A stretch of DNA of 64,000 nt from Metarhizium brunneum. Its lineage: Eukaryota; Ascomycota; Sordariomycetes; Hypocreales; Clavicipitaceae. Location: the NCBI RefSeq assembly GCF_013426205.1, contig NC_089426.1:1116001-1180000 (forward strand), in the 5' to 3' direction. Shown piece by piece: positions 44,990-56,468 of this stretch. The translations under genes were made by a program, and so were the position numbers. The notes under the pieces were generated by a model that was given only the letters and a program-made list of their open reading frames with translations, searched no databases and had not been told where the DNA came from. Each line of letters begins with the position of its first letter. Position 1 is the first letter of the stretch.

Positions 44990-46470
44990 CAATACGCACC
45001 AGACTTAACTAGCGGAGAGTTATTATTTTATTTTATGCTTATTTTAAGTTAAAAACGCATGGGGCTGAGTATATCATCCTGTGATGATAATATTCATGGG
45101 CACTATAAGACTTGAGTTATTACGCGCACACTAAGGCTTGGGCGCTAGTACTGATACTTCTCCGGCTGGCACCAGAGTAATCTCTTTATATTCGATGTGT
45201 GAATTTGTGCAGGCATGTTATGGGGATGACTCCCAACAGATCTCAACGAACCCACCCAACCCCCAACCCTGCCTGCGTCTTTGTTATGGCTGTCGGACGA
45301 CGCCACGACCGTTAGTGGCTGCTATCTTTGGTCGCCAAAGCATATAAGTTGAAGTTTCGTAGTAGCTGAAATCTAATTCTGCTTTTATTTTTATTTTGCA
45401 TATTTTCTCTTATTTTTATTATTTTATAGTAAAAGCTAACTATAAAATATTTATAAGTACCTAATAATTTATATTGAGAATAGGTAAAAGAGTGGCCTTT
45501 TTAGTTGTATATTAAATATATTAATATAATTATAATAAGTACTATACTTATAAAGCTTTAGTTAGGTAATATTAATATAAAGGGGTAAAACTAACTAAAC
45601 TTAGCTTTAGTACTTTATATATTATCCTTTAAAAGCAGTATTTTATCCTTTAAAAATTAATATTATAACCTTTATAATTAAAGGTATATTTACGGTAAAC
45701 CTGTACATTTGTTTTAAAGTCAAGTAGTTTAATTTTATCTTTATAGCACGCCACTCTAAAATAGTAGGCCAGTTGATTCGCCAGTACTCTTATGACCTGA
45801 CGAAGCATCCCAATAACCACAGAAATACTCGAACCAGATAAGATTATAAACATCGAGACAAATCATGATAATCTCAAAGCATATATAGGGGCTAAGATGG
45901 ACAAGGCGCTATAGCTACCTTGTGTTATATTTCAGCAACCAAGCCTGCGTGATAAAATAATTAAAGAGGCCTGTGATAGAGCCAGTGACATGGAGGCCTT
46001 TAAAGATACATGTATTTGAGATTACATCCCCACTAGCTGCAACCCTATTCTTACCGATAGGCAGGATTCTTCTGGCCCTTCTCTCTATAGGAGCACTTCC
46101 CACGGATTTATACCTGAGGAGCGTTAAGGAGGCACTTTAGAACTACTAGACGAGTTTCCCAAAGTGTCTAGTGTAAATCAACTACAAAGCGACATGGCTA
46201 GTCGCCGCTACTATTACTAACAAGCTATTAACATGCTACTAAAATTTGTTTGAAAAAACGGGTATAAGGTATATTTGGTGCTAGTTCCACGGGCCACGGC
46301 TAAAGAATAAAGTTTCTAGTCTCTAGATAAGGTGATTACTATAAACGTGTAAGCGTTAATATCCCACCGCTTAGATGCTAACGCTAGGAGTTGCTATAAC
46401 AAAACTCGCAATACAATTGCTTATAAACTGGGCTTCAAGAGGGGAAAATAACAAGAAGCTCTAGGAAATA
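44990..46470. repeat. AT-rich island with degenerate transposon-like remnants
   Basis: Long runs of TA-rich sequence (densest at 45360-45740). Around 46380-46560 the plus strand reads NWASRGENNKKL, stop, then a Gln-rich coiled-coil-like segment (QIQQLQKAQIDQQQQ) with TAG where CAG would fit. That resembles the C-terminal tail of a transposase, but the assignment is weak. No intact gene. Confidence 0.4.
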
Positions 46471-47478
46471 ATTCAAATTCAACAGCTTCAAAAAGCTCAA
46501 ATTGATCAGCAGCAGCAGCTTTGCTTACATTTATAGCAAGAGCTCGCGTCGGCATCGGACCTAGTCGGTTATCAAGTCCGCCCGCCAAGTTAAATCTGTG
46601 GTATCAGGCCCTGGGTCCTATTGCACAGCCGACAGCATCAGGAAACCAGACTCAACATGAAATTTAACCATGTGTGGACCATGACCCAACTTTTTCGCCT
46701 TGTTTTCGGGCGTGCTTCAAGGTCAAGTCGATGGCGAAATGCGGAAATCTGCTTAAAGTGGAACTCGTATGGCATATATTGTAAGACTTCGTAGCACCGT
46801 TTATTCGGCCGGGGATCATAATCAGCCTATGTCGATCAAGTCCACATTAGATACGAACCAAGTACGATGGTGAAGCAGAGTCAACCCTGTATTTGCTTAG
46901 ACCCTTGAGAAAACCAACTCTGGCCGCGCCGCCATCGGTTCAAAAGTCCTGTTCAATCTATGCTTTGCCAATTGTCTCCTGCCTATTTCAGCTGGTAATT
47001 CATTGACTGCTGGCAATTCTGCCTTGAAGTCCCCACTGTCTGCCCTGGCGAGCCCGGGCAGTGAGGCGAAGCTTTTTATATAACCCTGCTAGGCCCACAC
47101 ACATCGAGAAACGCCCGGTGAACCATGTTGAGAAAATAAGGCGGTGCAGAATGCTGACTACTCGCGATGAACGCATTTTCTGCACTCGACCTCACGTCTT
47201 CACACGGCCATGTCTGTTAATTGCAGCCGGGAAAGGCTGTGGTAGACGCCCGTCCGCCGTGTGAAGAATGCCTGTGCCTCCATACACATGACGCCCGGAT
47301 GAAGGCGAAGAGACGTAGCATAATAGCAGATTTTAATTTGCGATGAAAAGGTATATAACTTGGACATACGTCTTGTTGACCTGTTCTCATCCTCTGAATC
47401 ATGATAGTACCGTAAGCATCCTTACGTCTGAAATCTCCTCATCCGTGTTCTCTCCTACTGTTCTTTATCTACACCGAG
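46471..47478. other. Upstream region of the S28 peptidase gene
   Basis: Base composition returns to normal. No gene recognised; open frames at 47000-47185 and 47061-47264 have no support. Confidence 0.35.
47352..47358 (+). promoter_or_regulatory. TATA-like box of the S28 peptidase gene
   Basis: TATATAA about 120 nt upstream of the ATG at 47479. Confidence 0.4.
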
Positions 47479-49134
47479 ATGCGCATCTCGTTTCTCGCGG
47501 CAGTACTTGCCGAGTTGCTTGTAGGCTCGTCAGCCGCGGGCAACTCGCACAAATATGACCGGCGCAGCCACATTCCAGCACGATCAAACAATGGCACCGC
47601 CGCTCCAAAAGCCGGCCTCTTTGACCAACTCATTGACCACAACAATCCCAGTCTTGGCACCTTCAAACAGCGATTCTGGTGGAGCGCCGACTACTACGGC
47701 GGCCCAGGATCGCCCATCATCCTCGAGGCTCCCGGTGAGGCTGCCGTCGACGAGAATTCCGTCAACCATTCCAACTCGACCCTGACTGGTCTTTTTGCCC
47801 AAACAAACAAGGCTGCAGCCATCACTCTCGAGCATCGCTACTGGGGTGGCAGTTCTCCCGTTGGAAAGAACTTGACGGCCCAGACTCTGCAGCATCTCAA
47901 CCTCGACAATTCCATCCAAGATCTTATTTACTTCGCTAATAATGTGTATCTTCCGTTTGATTCCCATGGTGATTCAAAGCCCGACAAGGCTCCTTGGGTC
48001 CTGACTGGCTGCTCGTACCCCGGCGCTCTCACGGCTTGGACGAATGTCCTAGCACCCGGTACCTTTTGGGCATACCATGCATCCAGCGCCGTCGTTCAGG
48101 CAGTCTCAACCTTTTGGGAATATTTTAGTCCCATCGAGCAAGCCATGCCACGCAACTGCAGTTCCGATTTCAAAAGGCTGATATCACATGTTGATGACGT
48201 CCTCTTTAATGGCACCACACACCAGAAACAGGAGCTCAAGGCGCTCTTCAATAGCAGTAGCAACACCAGTGACAGCAACTTTGCCAACGTGCTGTCGAGT
48301 CCGCTGGGAGACTGGCAAAACACCCACTTCACGAGCGGTTATACCAAGTTTAACCAGATGTGCGATTATGTCGAGGTGAGCATATGACCTTCCTCTATGA
48401 CCGTCCCATGCCCGGACGAGTTAACCAAGCTAATACGGAACCTCTCCTATAGAATCAATGGTCTGGGAGCAATGTCACCATCCCAGGACCAGAGGGGGTT
48501 GGTACACAGCGTGCCCTCGGGGGGTTTGCCAAGTGATGAGAGAACGTAACAGCACGTCAGAAGACCAAGAAGACTCCGACGAGCCGCTCTGGATGTGGTT
48601 TCTTTGCAACGAGCCGTAAGTACATGATTTCTTCTACGTATTTAAAGCCCCGGAATCATCTAATGTTGAAAAAGGTTCGAGTGGTGGCAAGTCTGGGGTC
48701 CTGGCTCAGACAACGGCCTCGTATCCAAGGCCCTCACCCGCGACAGTCTCCTGGCTCAATGCAAAGATATGTTCCCTACCGTCGGCAATTCTACCTATGG
48801 TCTCAACAAGGGCCGCACAGTCGATCAGCTCAACCTAAAGACAGGCGGCTGGAATCATGTCAACACGACGCGCCTCATGTGGGTGAATGGGGAGTATGAC
48901 CCCTGGACCCCAGCTACCGTCTCGTCCAAGTCGCGACCTGGAGGCCCTTTGAAGTCCACCAAGCAAGCCCCTGTGTGGGTCATTCCCAAGGCTGCACACT
49001 GTAATGATCTCAATGTTGGGAATAGGATCAATGAAGGTGCGCGGGAGGTCATTGACGGGGTGGTGTCTCAGATGCAGGAGTGGGTGGCCGATTATTACAA
49101 GCAAAACGGTACAGGCTTGGCCGACGGTGTCTGA
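47479..49134 (+). pseudogene. Secreted S28 serine peptidase with a frame break in exon 2
   Basis: Exons 47479-48375, 48453-48615 and 48675-49134. A signal peptide (MRISFLAAVLAELLVGSSAAG) and the S28 features are present: FDQLIDHNNPSLGTFKQRFW, TLEHRYWGGS, nucleophile Ser179 in GCSYPG, Asp in NGEYDPW and His in AAHCND. S28 enzymes are extracellular or lysosomal-type Pro-Xaa carboxypeptidases and aminopeptidases acting at acid pH. Exon 2 enters in one frame, meets TGA TGA at 48534-48539, and its second half (MWFLCNEP, joining FEWWQV) is in the next frame. One missing base, in the six-G run at 48519-48524 or at the TGATGA, explains this. Alternatively 48533-48552 is a GT..AG segment of only 20 nt that would restore the frame, too short for a normal intron. 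All catalytic parts are otherwise intact, so the gene may be functional. Confidence 0.75.
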
Positions 49135-50099
49135 GCATGTATCCTTACCAACAGTCGTTATTTTCTTTCCCATTTACGAAGTTGTTTTATAAATTATGTG
49201 ACTAGGGTTACCCTGATGCGGGTATCCTAAAGGGCCCGATAAGCGTCATGGCTGGCTAGCATCTCACGATGTATCTTTCTGCGGTTGGATTGTCTACCTA
49301 GGTAGGCTTTTCAGCAACTGTTTTGTACCCTATTTTACATCTTAGATAGCATGTCTGGAGTGTCTCACATCCCTGGTGGAGATGGCTGAGATGGCACACA
49401 ATTCAATCTTCATTCATTTATTCAACACTCCAGGCATATAGGAACCCTGACAAGGCATGCACCTACAACTCTGTCTGTGACTTTGAATCATTCAAAATGA
49501 GGCTTGTCTTTATGCCGGGGCGGGGGTTTGGGCTTCCCTGAAAAGTAAAGCCAATCCTGGTGACAGAGCTCTCGATTTGGGTCGCCCTCCATATGTGACA
49601 AGAGTTCAACAAGGAAGACTTGGAGCAATAGCTCAATTCATCTCATAACAGTCTTTGGTATTAAAGGTCCTTGGTTTTTCTTAAGGACTTATTAACTAAA
49701 GACCTCTTTAAATACAAGAAGTCAGTGAGGGACTTTGCCCCAGGTCCCGTGATCGTGGCCCTTGTGTATCCAACAGGTCCTTTCCGTGTGACACCATACG
49801 TTTATATTTGCATTGTGTCTGACCCGGCAAAATTACGCTATTAACTCGTGAGGATCCCGAAAATTTTATTTGACTCTCTATATTCATGGACTGCGCCATG
49901 TATGTGAAACTAGTTCTTATATACAGCTCAACCCAGCAGGAGGGCCATGTCGAATGTAAATTTGAGACTGGAATTCAAGGGATGAGATGATGAGATAATG
50001 CTGACAGATACCGTATTGTACTGAACACCAGACTTGAGCAGCATAATCTCCTACTCAAAGAGCCCTTGTTCAAAGTCTGATGACTGTCCGGCTCTCGGC
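49135..50099. other. Convergent intergenic region
   Basis: Between the 3' ends of the S28 and trypsin genes. Holds dispersed repeat copy B; otherwise nothing recognised. Confidence 0.4.
49594..49900 (+). repeat. Dispersed repeat copy B (possible solo-LTR relic)
   Basis: Matches copy A at 7430-7635 (opposite strand). The exact shared block is GGTATTAAAGGTCCT at 49657-49671, with further alignment through TTTAAATACAAGAAGTC. A TGTGAC start is proposed at 49594. The right limit is a guess; similarity fades after about 49770. Confidence 0.45.
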
Positions 50100-51035
50100 T
50101 TACAAGTGGCTCTTGATGAACTCGATGTCCGCGCCCAGCCTGGTATAGACTCCGTAAGCATTGGGCGCCGCACACTTATAACCCCATGACACAACTCCGA
50201 TCAGAACTCTGGTTTCGGTATCAATGATGGGGCCACCACTATCACCGTTGCAAGCATCTTGTCCTCCTTCCTTAAGACCAGCACAGAACATGGCGTCCGT
50301 GATATTCGGCATGTTGGGGATCGCTTGATATGCCGCAGAGCATGTCGCACGATCAACGACGGGCACAGTAACCTTTTGTAACTCTTCTGGGGCCTGACCG
50401 GCGTACTCCAGATCTCCCCTGGTTCAAAAATCAGTATTTCATCTCCAGAATAACACGTAGGGTATGCGAGCCGCTTCGTAATACTTACCATCCTGCCACA
50501 GTTGCGTCGGCGCCACTCACAGGGTCTGAGCCTGCCTCTGGCAATGTGGCGTAGCCAATGGTGCCATTCGCCTCGATGGGTGTTGATAGCTTCACGATGG
50601 CCATGTCATATCCCAAACCTTCGTATTTAGGGTGGGGGGTTATAGAGGAGATATTGGCAACAACGCCACCGGAAGCATGGGCCTAGGTGTGTTTTAGCTT
50701 TAGGTGAGTTGTGGTAGTGGGAGACAAAAGAACAGCAATCCTCCCATTGATACAAGGAGAAAGCAAACATAACTTACGAGAGAACCGGCGCGGACCTGCG
50801 AGATGGCTGGTTGTGACTCGACGCAATGCGCCGCGGTGAGGACCGTATTGGCGTTCAACAAGACACCGCCGCACCAATGGCGCCCGTTGCGCAACGTGCT
50901 GACGATGAAGGGGAATTCACCGGCCTCAGCAGGCGATCCGCCAACAATAAACACTGCATTTGATGCAGGCCGTGCAGCAGCCAAGGGAGCCGCACAAAGG
51001 GGCAGATAAACAGCGAGTAGGGACTTGAGCTCCAT
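50100..51035 (-). CDS. Secreted trypsin-like serine protease (S1)
   Basis: Exons 50778-51035, 50489-50682 and 50100-50418 give 256 residues; the introns (50683-50777 and 50419-50488) have GTAAGT donors and exact phases. Signal peptide residues 1-22, then a short propeptide and the activated N-terminus FIVGGSPA (usual IVGG). The catalytic triad is His70 (TAAHC), Asp112 (YDMAIVKL) and Ser211 (GDSGGP). Asp205, six residues before the Ser, marks trypsin specificity for Lys/Arg. Paired Cys around the active site (CGG...HC; C196, C207) fit the fold. Family members in insect-associated hypocrealean fungi are secreted cuticle- or protein-degrading enzymes. The [21 protein letters not shown] ending is intact. 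No defects seen. Confidence 0.93.
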
Positions 51036-51134
51036 TGTAGTGCTGGAAACGGCGATGATCCAAAGGACAAGGAATGTATGAAGAAGCTTGTTATTAGAGT
51101 TAGACGAGTCAATTCCATGTTGGAAGACTAGTCG

Positions 51135-51142
51135 TATTTATA
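51135..51142 (-). promoter_or_regulatory. TATA box of the trypsin gene
   Basis: TATAAATA on the minus strand, about 100 nt upstream of the ATG at 51035. Confidence 0.5.
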
Positions 51143-52092
51143 TGCGAAATGGTTCCGTTATACAGCGTTCCCAGCTCGTATACTCTATGCCTTGCTCGTC
51201 TGCACGGACGAGGTGATCGACAAGCTCGCGTGGCAAAGCGTCCTAGTCGGCTTAAAACGGCAGGTGTAAACAAGTCGGCGGAGCCAAGTCGCCCTCTATC
51301 TGGATCATTAAGGAAGTTGAATGGTTCGCAGAGGTTAACTAATGGTTGGCAACTAAGTGGACTCGACTTGGCAACCAAGTGGATTGACTCAAGTGGCTCG
51401 TGCACTTAGTTGCTGATGGGTATTCTACAAACATAGAAGGTCCCATTGCCATAGCCCTTTCGAATCCGGCAGTGCGATAACGGAAGTTGTCCGCCAAGAG
51501 CGATGGCATTGTCGCTTGGAGTAATATTGTCCCAAAGAGTTTAGTCGTTTTGCCCAAGAATGGGAAACTTGCGCAACACGGAGGGCCCTCGCCTTGAACT
51601 AGGAGAGAGTGGAAGTTGACGAGGACGCTGTGACGTGGTGATGGCTTTGGTTGGCCATTTTGACTTTAAACTCGCATGACAGGGGTTACTATATTGACAG
51701 TTTTCCCTGTGATATGGAAGACTCCTTCCCTTTACGAAGACCTTGATGGTTGGGCGTTTGCCCGGAATGGGCGCGATGAAATGCGCCAAGCATCGTAACC
51801 AAGAGTATTATTGTTATTTGGATAAATGATATACAAATAAATAAGCCGGCGCGCGCGGTGATGCATCACCAACTCGGCTAGTGTCAATATTCAACGTATC
51901 GTATATCGCGCAGTTAGTTACGGCTTCCGAGCCTGGTACGTCAAAAATACAGTGTTGCTAGTGGTCTTGCATAATCATTCGGCCCCCTTTTTGATTTTTT
52001 CCATTACGTTAGTAGAAATAACGAATTAATGCTCCAATTAATACAACTACATGTAACAATATAATACGTTTTCATCACCGTTGAGTTACAGG
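51143..52092. other. Gene-free stretch
   Basis: Between two minus-strand genes. No family, repeat or RNA gene recognised; short open frames only. Confidence 0.4.
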
Positions 52093-54002
52093 TCAGCCCG
52101 GCATCTCCATCGGCGGGTCTTCCCTCCCAACCGCCGGCAGCTCCTGCGGGATAAAATGAGGAATAGCCCGAGCCGGATATTCTGCCTCGCCATCGGCCTT
52201 GGGTTCCCGCACCGCGTCTTCGGTCCGGCGGCCTTGCTGCTGGTTCAAGGACGCCCGCCTCTTCCGAACAAACAGCCAGATGGACGCGGCACAGGCCAAT
52301 GCCGCCACAGCAGCCCCAACAGCTATCCCTGCTACCGCACCAGACGAGAGCGTCGAGTTGCCACTGCTCCCAGACGCCTTGTCTGTTCCGCCGACGGGAC
52401 CGTTTGGGCTTAATGATGCCGTAGGTGTGGTGGCACACGTCTTGCTGGGATCAAAGACCTCGTTGCCGTCGTTGACTGCGACTAGACTCTGGTCCGTGGT
52501 TGGATTTGCCTGCCAGATGGTGAATTTGCCGGCGCCAGAGTTGCCCATCAGGTACGCCCCGGTGAGGAAATAGCGCCCCAAGATGGGCAGCACGTTGGCG
52601 GTTGTATTCTGCAGAGAGTTGATGCGGATGACGGGCCGCGAGGCATTCACATACAGATTGCCATCCTTGTCTATTTTCCTCTCGGGAACCACGAGCTGGT
52701 GGTTTGGTATCTTGATACTGATGCCGCCACCGAGCTTGAACGTGATGCCTCCGTTGTAACTAGACCGGTCAGCATCACCGCTGCGCAGAGAGAAACTCGG
52801 TGTCTGACGTTGAAGGAAATGGCCACGGCGTGAAGAGAAAGGAAGCGAGGATTGTGGCTGTCAGGGCAAGGGAATGGCAACTTACATGCCGAGTGAGGGT
52901 TCCATGATGACGGTCCACCAGTCAATGCCCGTGGATCTACCAGCCTCGGTGTTGCCAATGATACCCAGCAGATTGTCAAAGTAGGGAGATCGAGGCATGT
53001 CCATGAGAGTTGCCCGCTGTGGCACAACACAGGCCAGCAAGGCCGTGCCGCCGTTTTCTTTGGAGAAGATGGATGCGTCTGTGCCGTTTGCCAGGTTCAT
53101 CGTGATGTCTTGGATGGTGACCATCATGCTTGTCGGGCAGTCGGGGTGGTGACTGAGCAGCATAGTGGTGCCGTCGCCGTACGTCTTGGCTTTGTCGTAG
53201 CCTCCTAATACAAATGAGCCCTGTTGCTGGTCGTCGTCTTCAACGCCGTCGAGCCCCCACCAGAATCCAAATGCTGAAGACGCAATACGTCCGGTGCTTC
53301 GCAACGTGGACATGAGGGTTGAGCCCCTGTCCATGCCAATCATGTTCAAAGGGTCGTAGCCCTGCAAATCCCACCCTGTGTAATCGACTGGATTGGCAAA
53401 GACAAAGTTGTCCAAGCTCACGTTGCTAGCCACGTTGAATTTTTCCGAGAAGAACTTGTACGTCTTGGAGCTCCACGGCTCCGTAGGTGGCTTGAAGCTT
53501 GATGGCGGCGCGCCTTTGGTAGTTGAATCGGCTGGCTTATAGACGCCTCCTCGAAAGGTCACACACGAGTCCCCTTCCCAGGTGAGATTCAAGGAATCAC
53601 AAGCGGGGCCGTACAGAAATGTATTGTTCACTCGCCTTGTGAAGACTCCAGTGTTAGTTTCTGCGTTGTCACTCATACTCACGAGTCACGAGAGAGGAAA
53701 GACGAGGGAAAATCAATGAGTAAAAATCAAACGATTTGTTTCTGGTCAAAAAAAGCAGAACAGAACAGAAGAAAAGAAGACTCTTACCAATAGGGCAAAA
53801 ACGCAAAGCTCTGTTCGGGCTCGGCAACAGTGAGGAACACACCTCGCTGAATCTTGCCCGTCGATAAAGTGACGTTTTTGATAGGAAGCGCTATTGGCGG
53901 CGGCACACAGTTTTGCGCGACTACGCCGGCTGCCAGGAAGATGGCAAGCAGCAAAGTCCATGATGTCTCAAGCAGCAGCTTTGGGGCAAAGAATGGCATC
54001 AT
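52093..54002 (-). CDS. Membrane-anchored aspartic-protease-like protein lacking the catalytic motifs
   Basis: Exons 53788-54002, 52886-53635 and 52093-52759 give 543 residues; splicing restores LPYW-RVNNTFLYG and LGIYNGGITFKLGGG. The start is the ATG at 54002 (the next ATG directly follows), which begins a signal peptide ending VVAQNC. A further upstream in-frame ATG at 54092 would add 30 residues. Secreted part: CDSLNLTWEGDSCVTFRGG, DNFVFANPVDYTGWDLQGYDPLNMIGMDRGS (flap-like and second lobe start) and FVLGGYDKAKT resemble pepsin-fold A1 proteins. The DTG/DSG active-site motifs are absent where expected (AFLPYW and TGIDWW). Near residues 462-484 a single membrane helix (GIAVGAAVAALACAASIWLF) is followed by RKRR and a Pro-rich cytoplasmic tail. 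A pseudo-protease surface protein or sensor is the best reading. Confidence 0.75.
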
Positions 54003-55034
54003 CGTATGCCAGATTCCGCGTTTGCGGTCCTGTAGAATTCGTGGGGCAAAGACTATATCAGACGACACTGCGCAACGGCTGGGAGAAGACATGACAATTC
54101 AAGTACAGAAGAAGGCGGGGAGAGTGAGATTCAACCGGCGACAAGAAGGATTCTCATGTACCTGTGAAAAACCGAATTGGTGCGAGCACGTCTACAGCAT
54201 CCAACAAGACTTCGGTTGCCTCGATACCCATGGCGCGCTAACCAGAACGTGAGCTACACGATCAAACAATACGGAGCTGCACAGTGTGCCGCGGAGTACA
54301 GAGTCACAAAATAACGACTTTTTACAGGCCAGCAGTCAGTGGGACGGGAAATGAGATTCCTCGGCCAGCCTTTGGACTTGCAGTCGCCGACGCATCTTGC
54401 CGCCGACTTTGATGTGTCTTGTGCAACCCAACAGCTTTTTTCTTCCCATCTTATGTAGTACGGAGTAGAATACCGGCCCCTTTGAGTGGCCCGGGAGGAT
54501 CTGTCATATTGCTAGCCGCGGAAACAGCCCCCTGGTCGAGGCAGTTGATCCTATAGGCCGGAGACACGGGTGAGATGGGCTGAGACTGGCCGAGTCGGGA
54601 TCATCGTGCATATTTGCGTCTCCACGCCATGGGCGCAGAGTGTTCATCACTGCGCTACCAACCCACCACAATTTTGACACGGTAACATGATGAGACAAAC
54701 AAGGCAGCGCCACATGGCCCATGGGCTGTAAACTCGCCTTGTCGCCCTCGGGGATCCGGCTCCGTGCATGCTGAGTGGAACCAGACCACTCAGCCCATCG
54801 TCTGGTGTAACTCCGTACCGAGTACAGACTCGGGCGAGTAGTTTTCATTTCTTTCATTTCGCCTTTTTTTTTTAAACGACTTCGTTCCGATTGGCCAACA
54901 GTGCTCGGTTAGAGAGCGGCTGGCCAGCGCAATGGCTGCCATAAAGCAGCAAGTTTCCGTGTCCAACCCACGTTGAATCGTCGACGAAGCCATGGGGTGA
55001 GCCTTTTCGGCGCGGTCGTGTGTATACCCTTATC
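54003..55034. other. Divergent intergenic region
   Basis: Shared upstream region of the aspartic-protease-like gene (minus) and the GT61 gene (plus). A CCTTTTTTTTTTAAAC tract lies near 54864. No gene recognised. Confidence 0.4.
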
Positions 55035-56468
55035 ATGCTTCCTGTTCCCTCTCGACGCTTTCGAGTGCTTACTTTGGCAATAGTAGCACTGTTCATCTTG
55101 GCGATACTATACCAACACGGCCCTCTGTCATCTCGCGCTTTCCTTCCGACATGGCAGCCTGTACAGAGTCCAAAAGCGCACAAACCCCAAATTCCACGCC
55201 CGAGCCTCGACTTGCCATTGGAATATACACCAAAGCCCTCCGATAGTCAGTGGTGCCAAGAACGCTTTGGCGTCAAGTTTCTCGAAAATGCCCGCGCATC
55301 CTCCGTCTCCTACTGCACCCCGACCTCCCCGAGCTTCTCTTGTTTCTGGTCGATAACCACCGAGGAGCGGCATGACGCCATGTGTCATGGACGAGGTGCC
55401 ACATATGACGCCGGCGAGTCCAAGTTTCGACTCGGATGCCGGCTGCGCGACTTGTCACCGGAAGAACTTGAGAGGGACACGCCGCGAGTCCCAGATAACC
55501 TGACGCAATACTGGTACGACACCGGGCCCGGGCAAGTCTTCAACGAGGCCGTGCTCCTCGATGCCAACTCTCGCATCCAGAGGTCCCGCACAACAAGCAT
55601 CTTGGTAAAGAGAGAAGGGCCCGGCAATCTGTGGCACGTCCTGATGGAGTTGCTCAGCCTCTCGTGGACCCTTGACGTACTACAGATCAGCGCGGATCCT
55701 ACCTCACAACAGTCGTACCTATCACCCGCCGCGGCACCGTCCACGCAGGTCATATTCCTGGACGAGTACGAAGACGGCCCCTTTGTCGACATGTGGAGGC
55801 TCTTTGCCAAAATGCCCATCCGGCGCATCCACGAACTTAACAGCTCCGAACCCGCCACCGACATTATCATACCCTTTTCCGGCGGGAGCAACACGCTCTG
55901 GCAAGGCGATTGGGTTAAGCTCGACTGCCGCGAGTCGGCACTCGTCAAAGCCTTTATTTCGCGCGTCTTGCGTCTCTACGACGTGCCCACGCCGCCCCGG
56001 AGCAAGGAAGAGGTCGTGGCCAAGTTTATCCGCCGGACGAATACCCGCAAACTCATCAACGAGACGGAGCTCATTGCGTCGGCTAAAAGGGCCGTTCCTC
56101 ACTTGAATATAGAAGTCGTCGACTTTGCCGGGTTTTCTTTTGCCGAGCAGCTCAAAATCGTCCGCGAGACGGACCTTCTCATAGGCGTGCATGGGGCCGG
56201 TCTCACGCACACCATGTTCTTGCCGCCGGGGTCTGCTGTCGTGGAGATTCTGCCCGGCGACTTTGCGCACATGGGCTTCCGGAATCTAGCGCAGCTGCTG
56301 GGCCACCAGTATCATCGTACCCATGCCAAGATGCATGGGGATGCTTCTGGAGATTCGCAGTGGCAGTTTGATGCGGTTGAGATGGAGGAGGACCAATTTG
56401 TTCGTTTGATTGACGGCGCGGTGCGAGGCTTGTATAATAACGGAATAAGGACGTACGACGCTGTATGA
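55035..56468 (+). CDS. GT61-family glycosyltransferase (DUF563/EOGT-like)
   Basis: A single exon of 477 residues. The ATG at 55035 is chosen; the open frame begins 15 nt earlier without an ATG. Residues about 10-29 (RVLTLAIVALFILAILYQ) are a signal anchor, so it is a type II membrane protein of the secretory pathway. The stem is Pro-rich. The N-terminal luminal part has several Cys (QWCQERFG, SYCTPTSPSFSCFW, AMCHGRG, GCRLRD), as in the fungal subgroup. The C-terminal catalytic half has VVDFAGFSFAEQLKIVRETD and the family hallmark GVHGAGLTHTMFLPPGS followed by VVEILP. GT61 includes beta-1,2-xylosyltransferases, EGF-domain O-GlcNAc transferases and fungal capsule or wall transferases; donor and acceptor cannot be fixed here. 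Confidence 0.9.
   Translation: MLPVPSRRFRVLTLAIVALFILAILYQHGPLSSRAFLPTWQPVQSPKAHKPQIPRPSLDLPLEYTPKPSDSQWCQERFGVKFLENARASSVSYCTPTSPSFSCFWSITTEERHDAMCHGRGATYDAGESKFRLGCRLRDLSPEELERDTPRVPDNLTQYWYDTGPGQVFNEAVLLDANSRIQRSRTTSILVKREGPGNLWHVLMELLSLSWTLDVLQISADPTSQQSYLSPAAAPSTQVIFLDEYEDGPFVDMWRLFAKMPIRRIHELNSSEPATDIIIPFSGGSNTLWQGDWVKLDCRESALVKAFISRVLRLYDVPTPPRSKEEVVAKFIRRTNTRKLINETELIASAKRAVPHLNIEVVDFAGFSFAEQLKIVRETDLLIGVHGAGLTHTMFLPPGSAVVEILPGDFAHMGFRNLAQLLGHQYHRTHAKMHGDASGDSQWQFDAVEMEEDQFVRLIDGAVRGLYNNGIRTYDAV

Noticed and set aside
46380..46560. Gln-rich coiled-coil-like reading resembling a transposase tail
   Set aside because: Contains stops and is too short to name a transposon family; described only as part of the AT-rich island.
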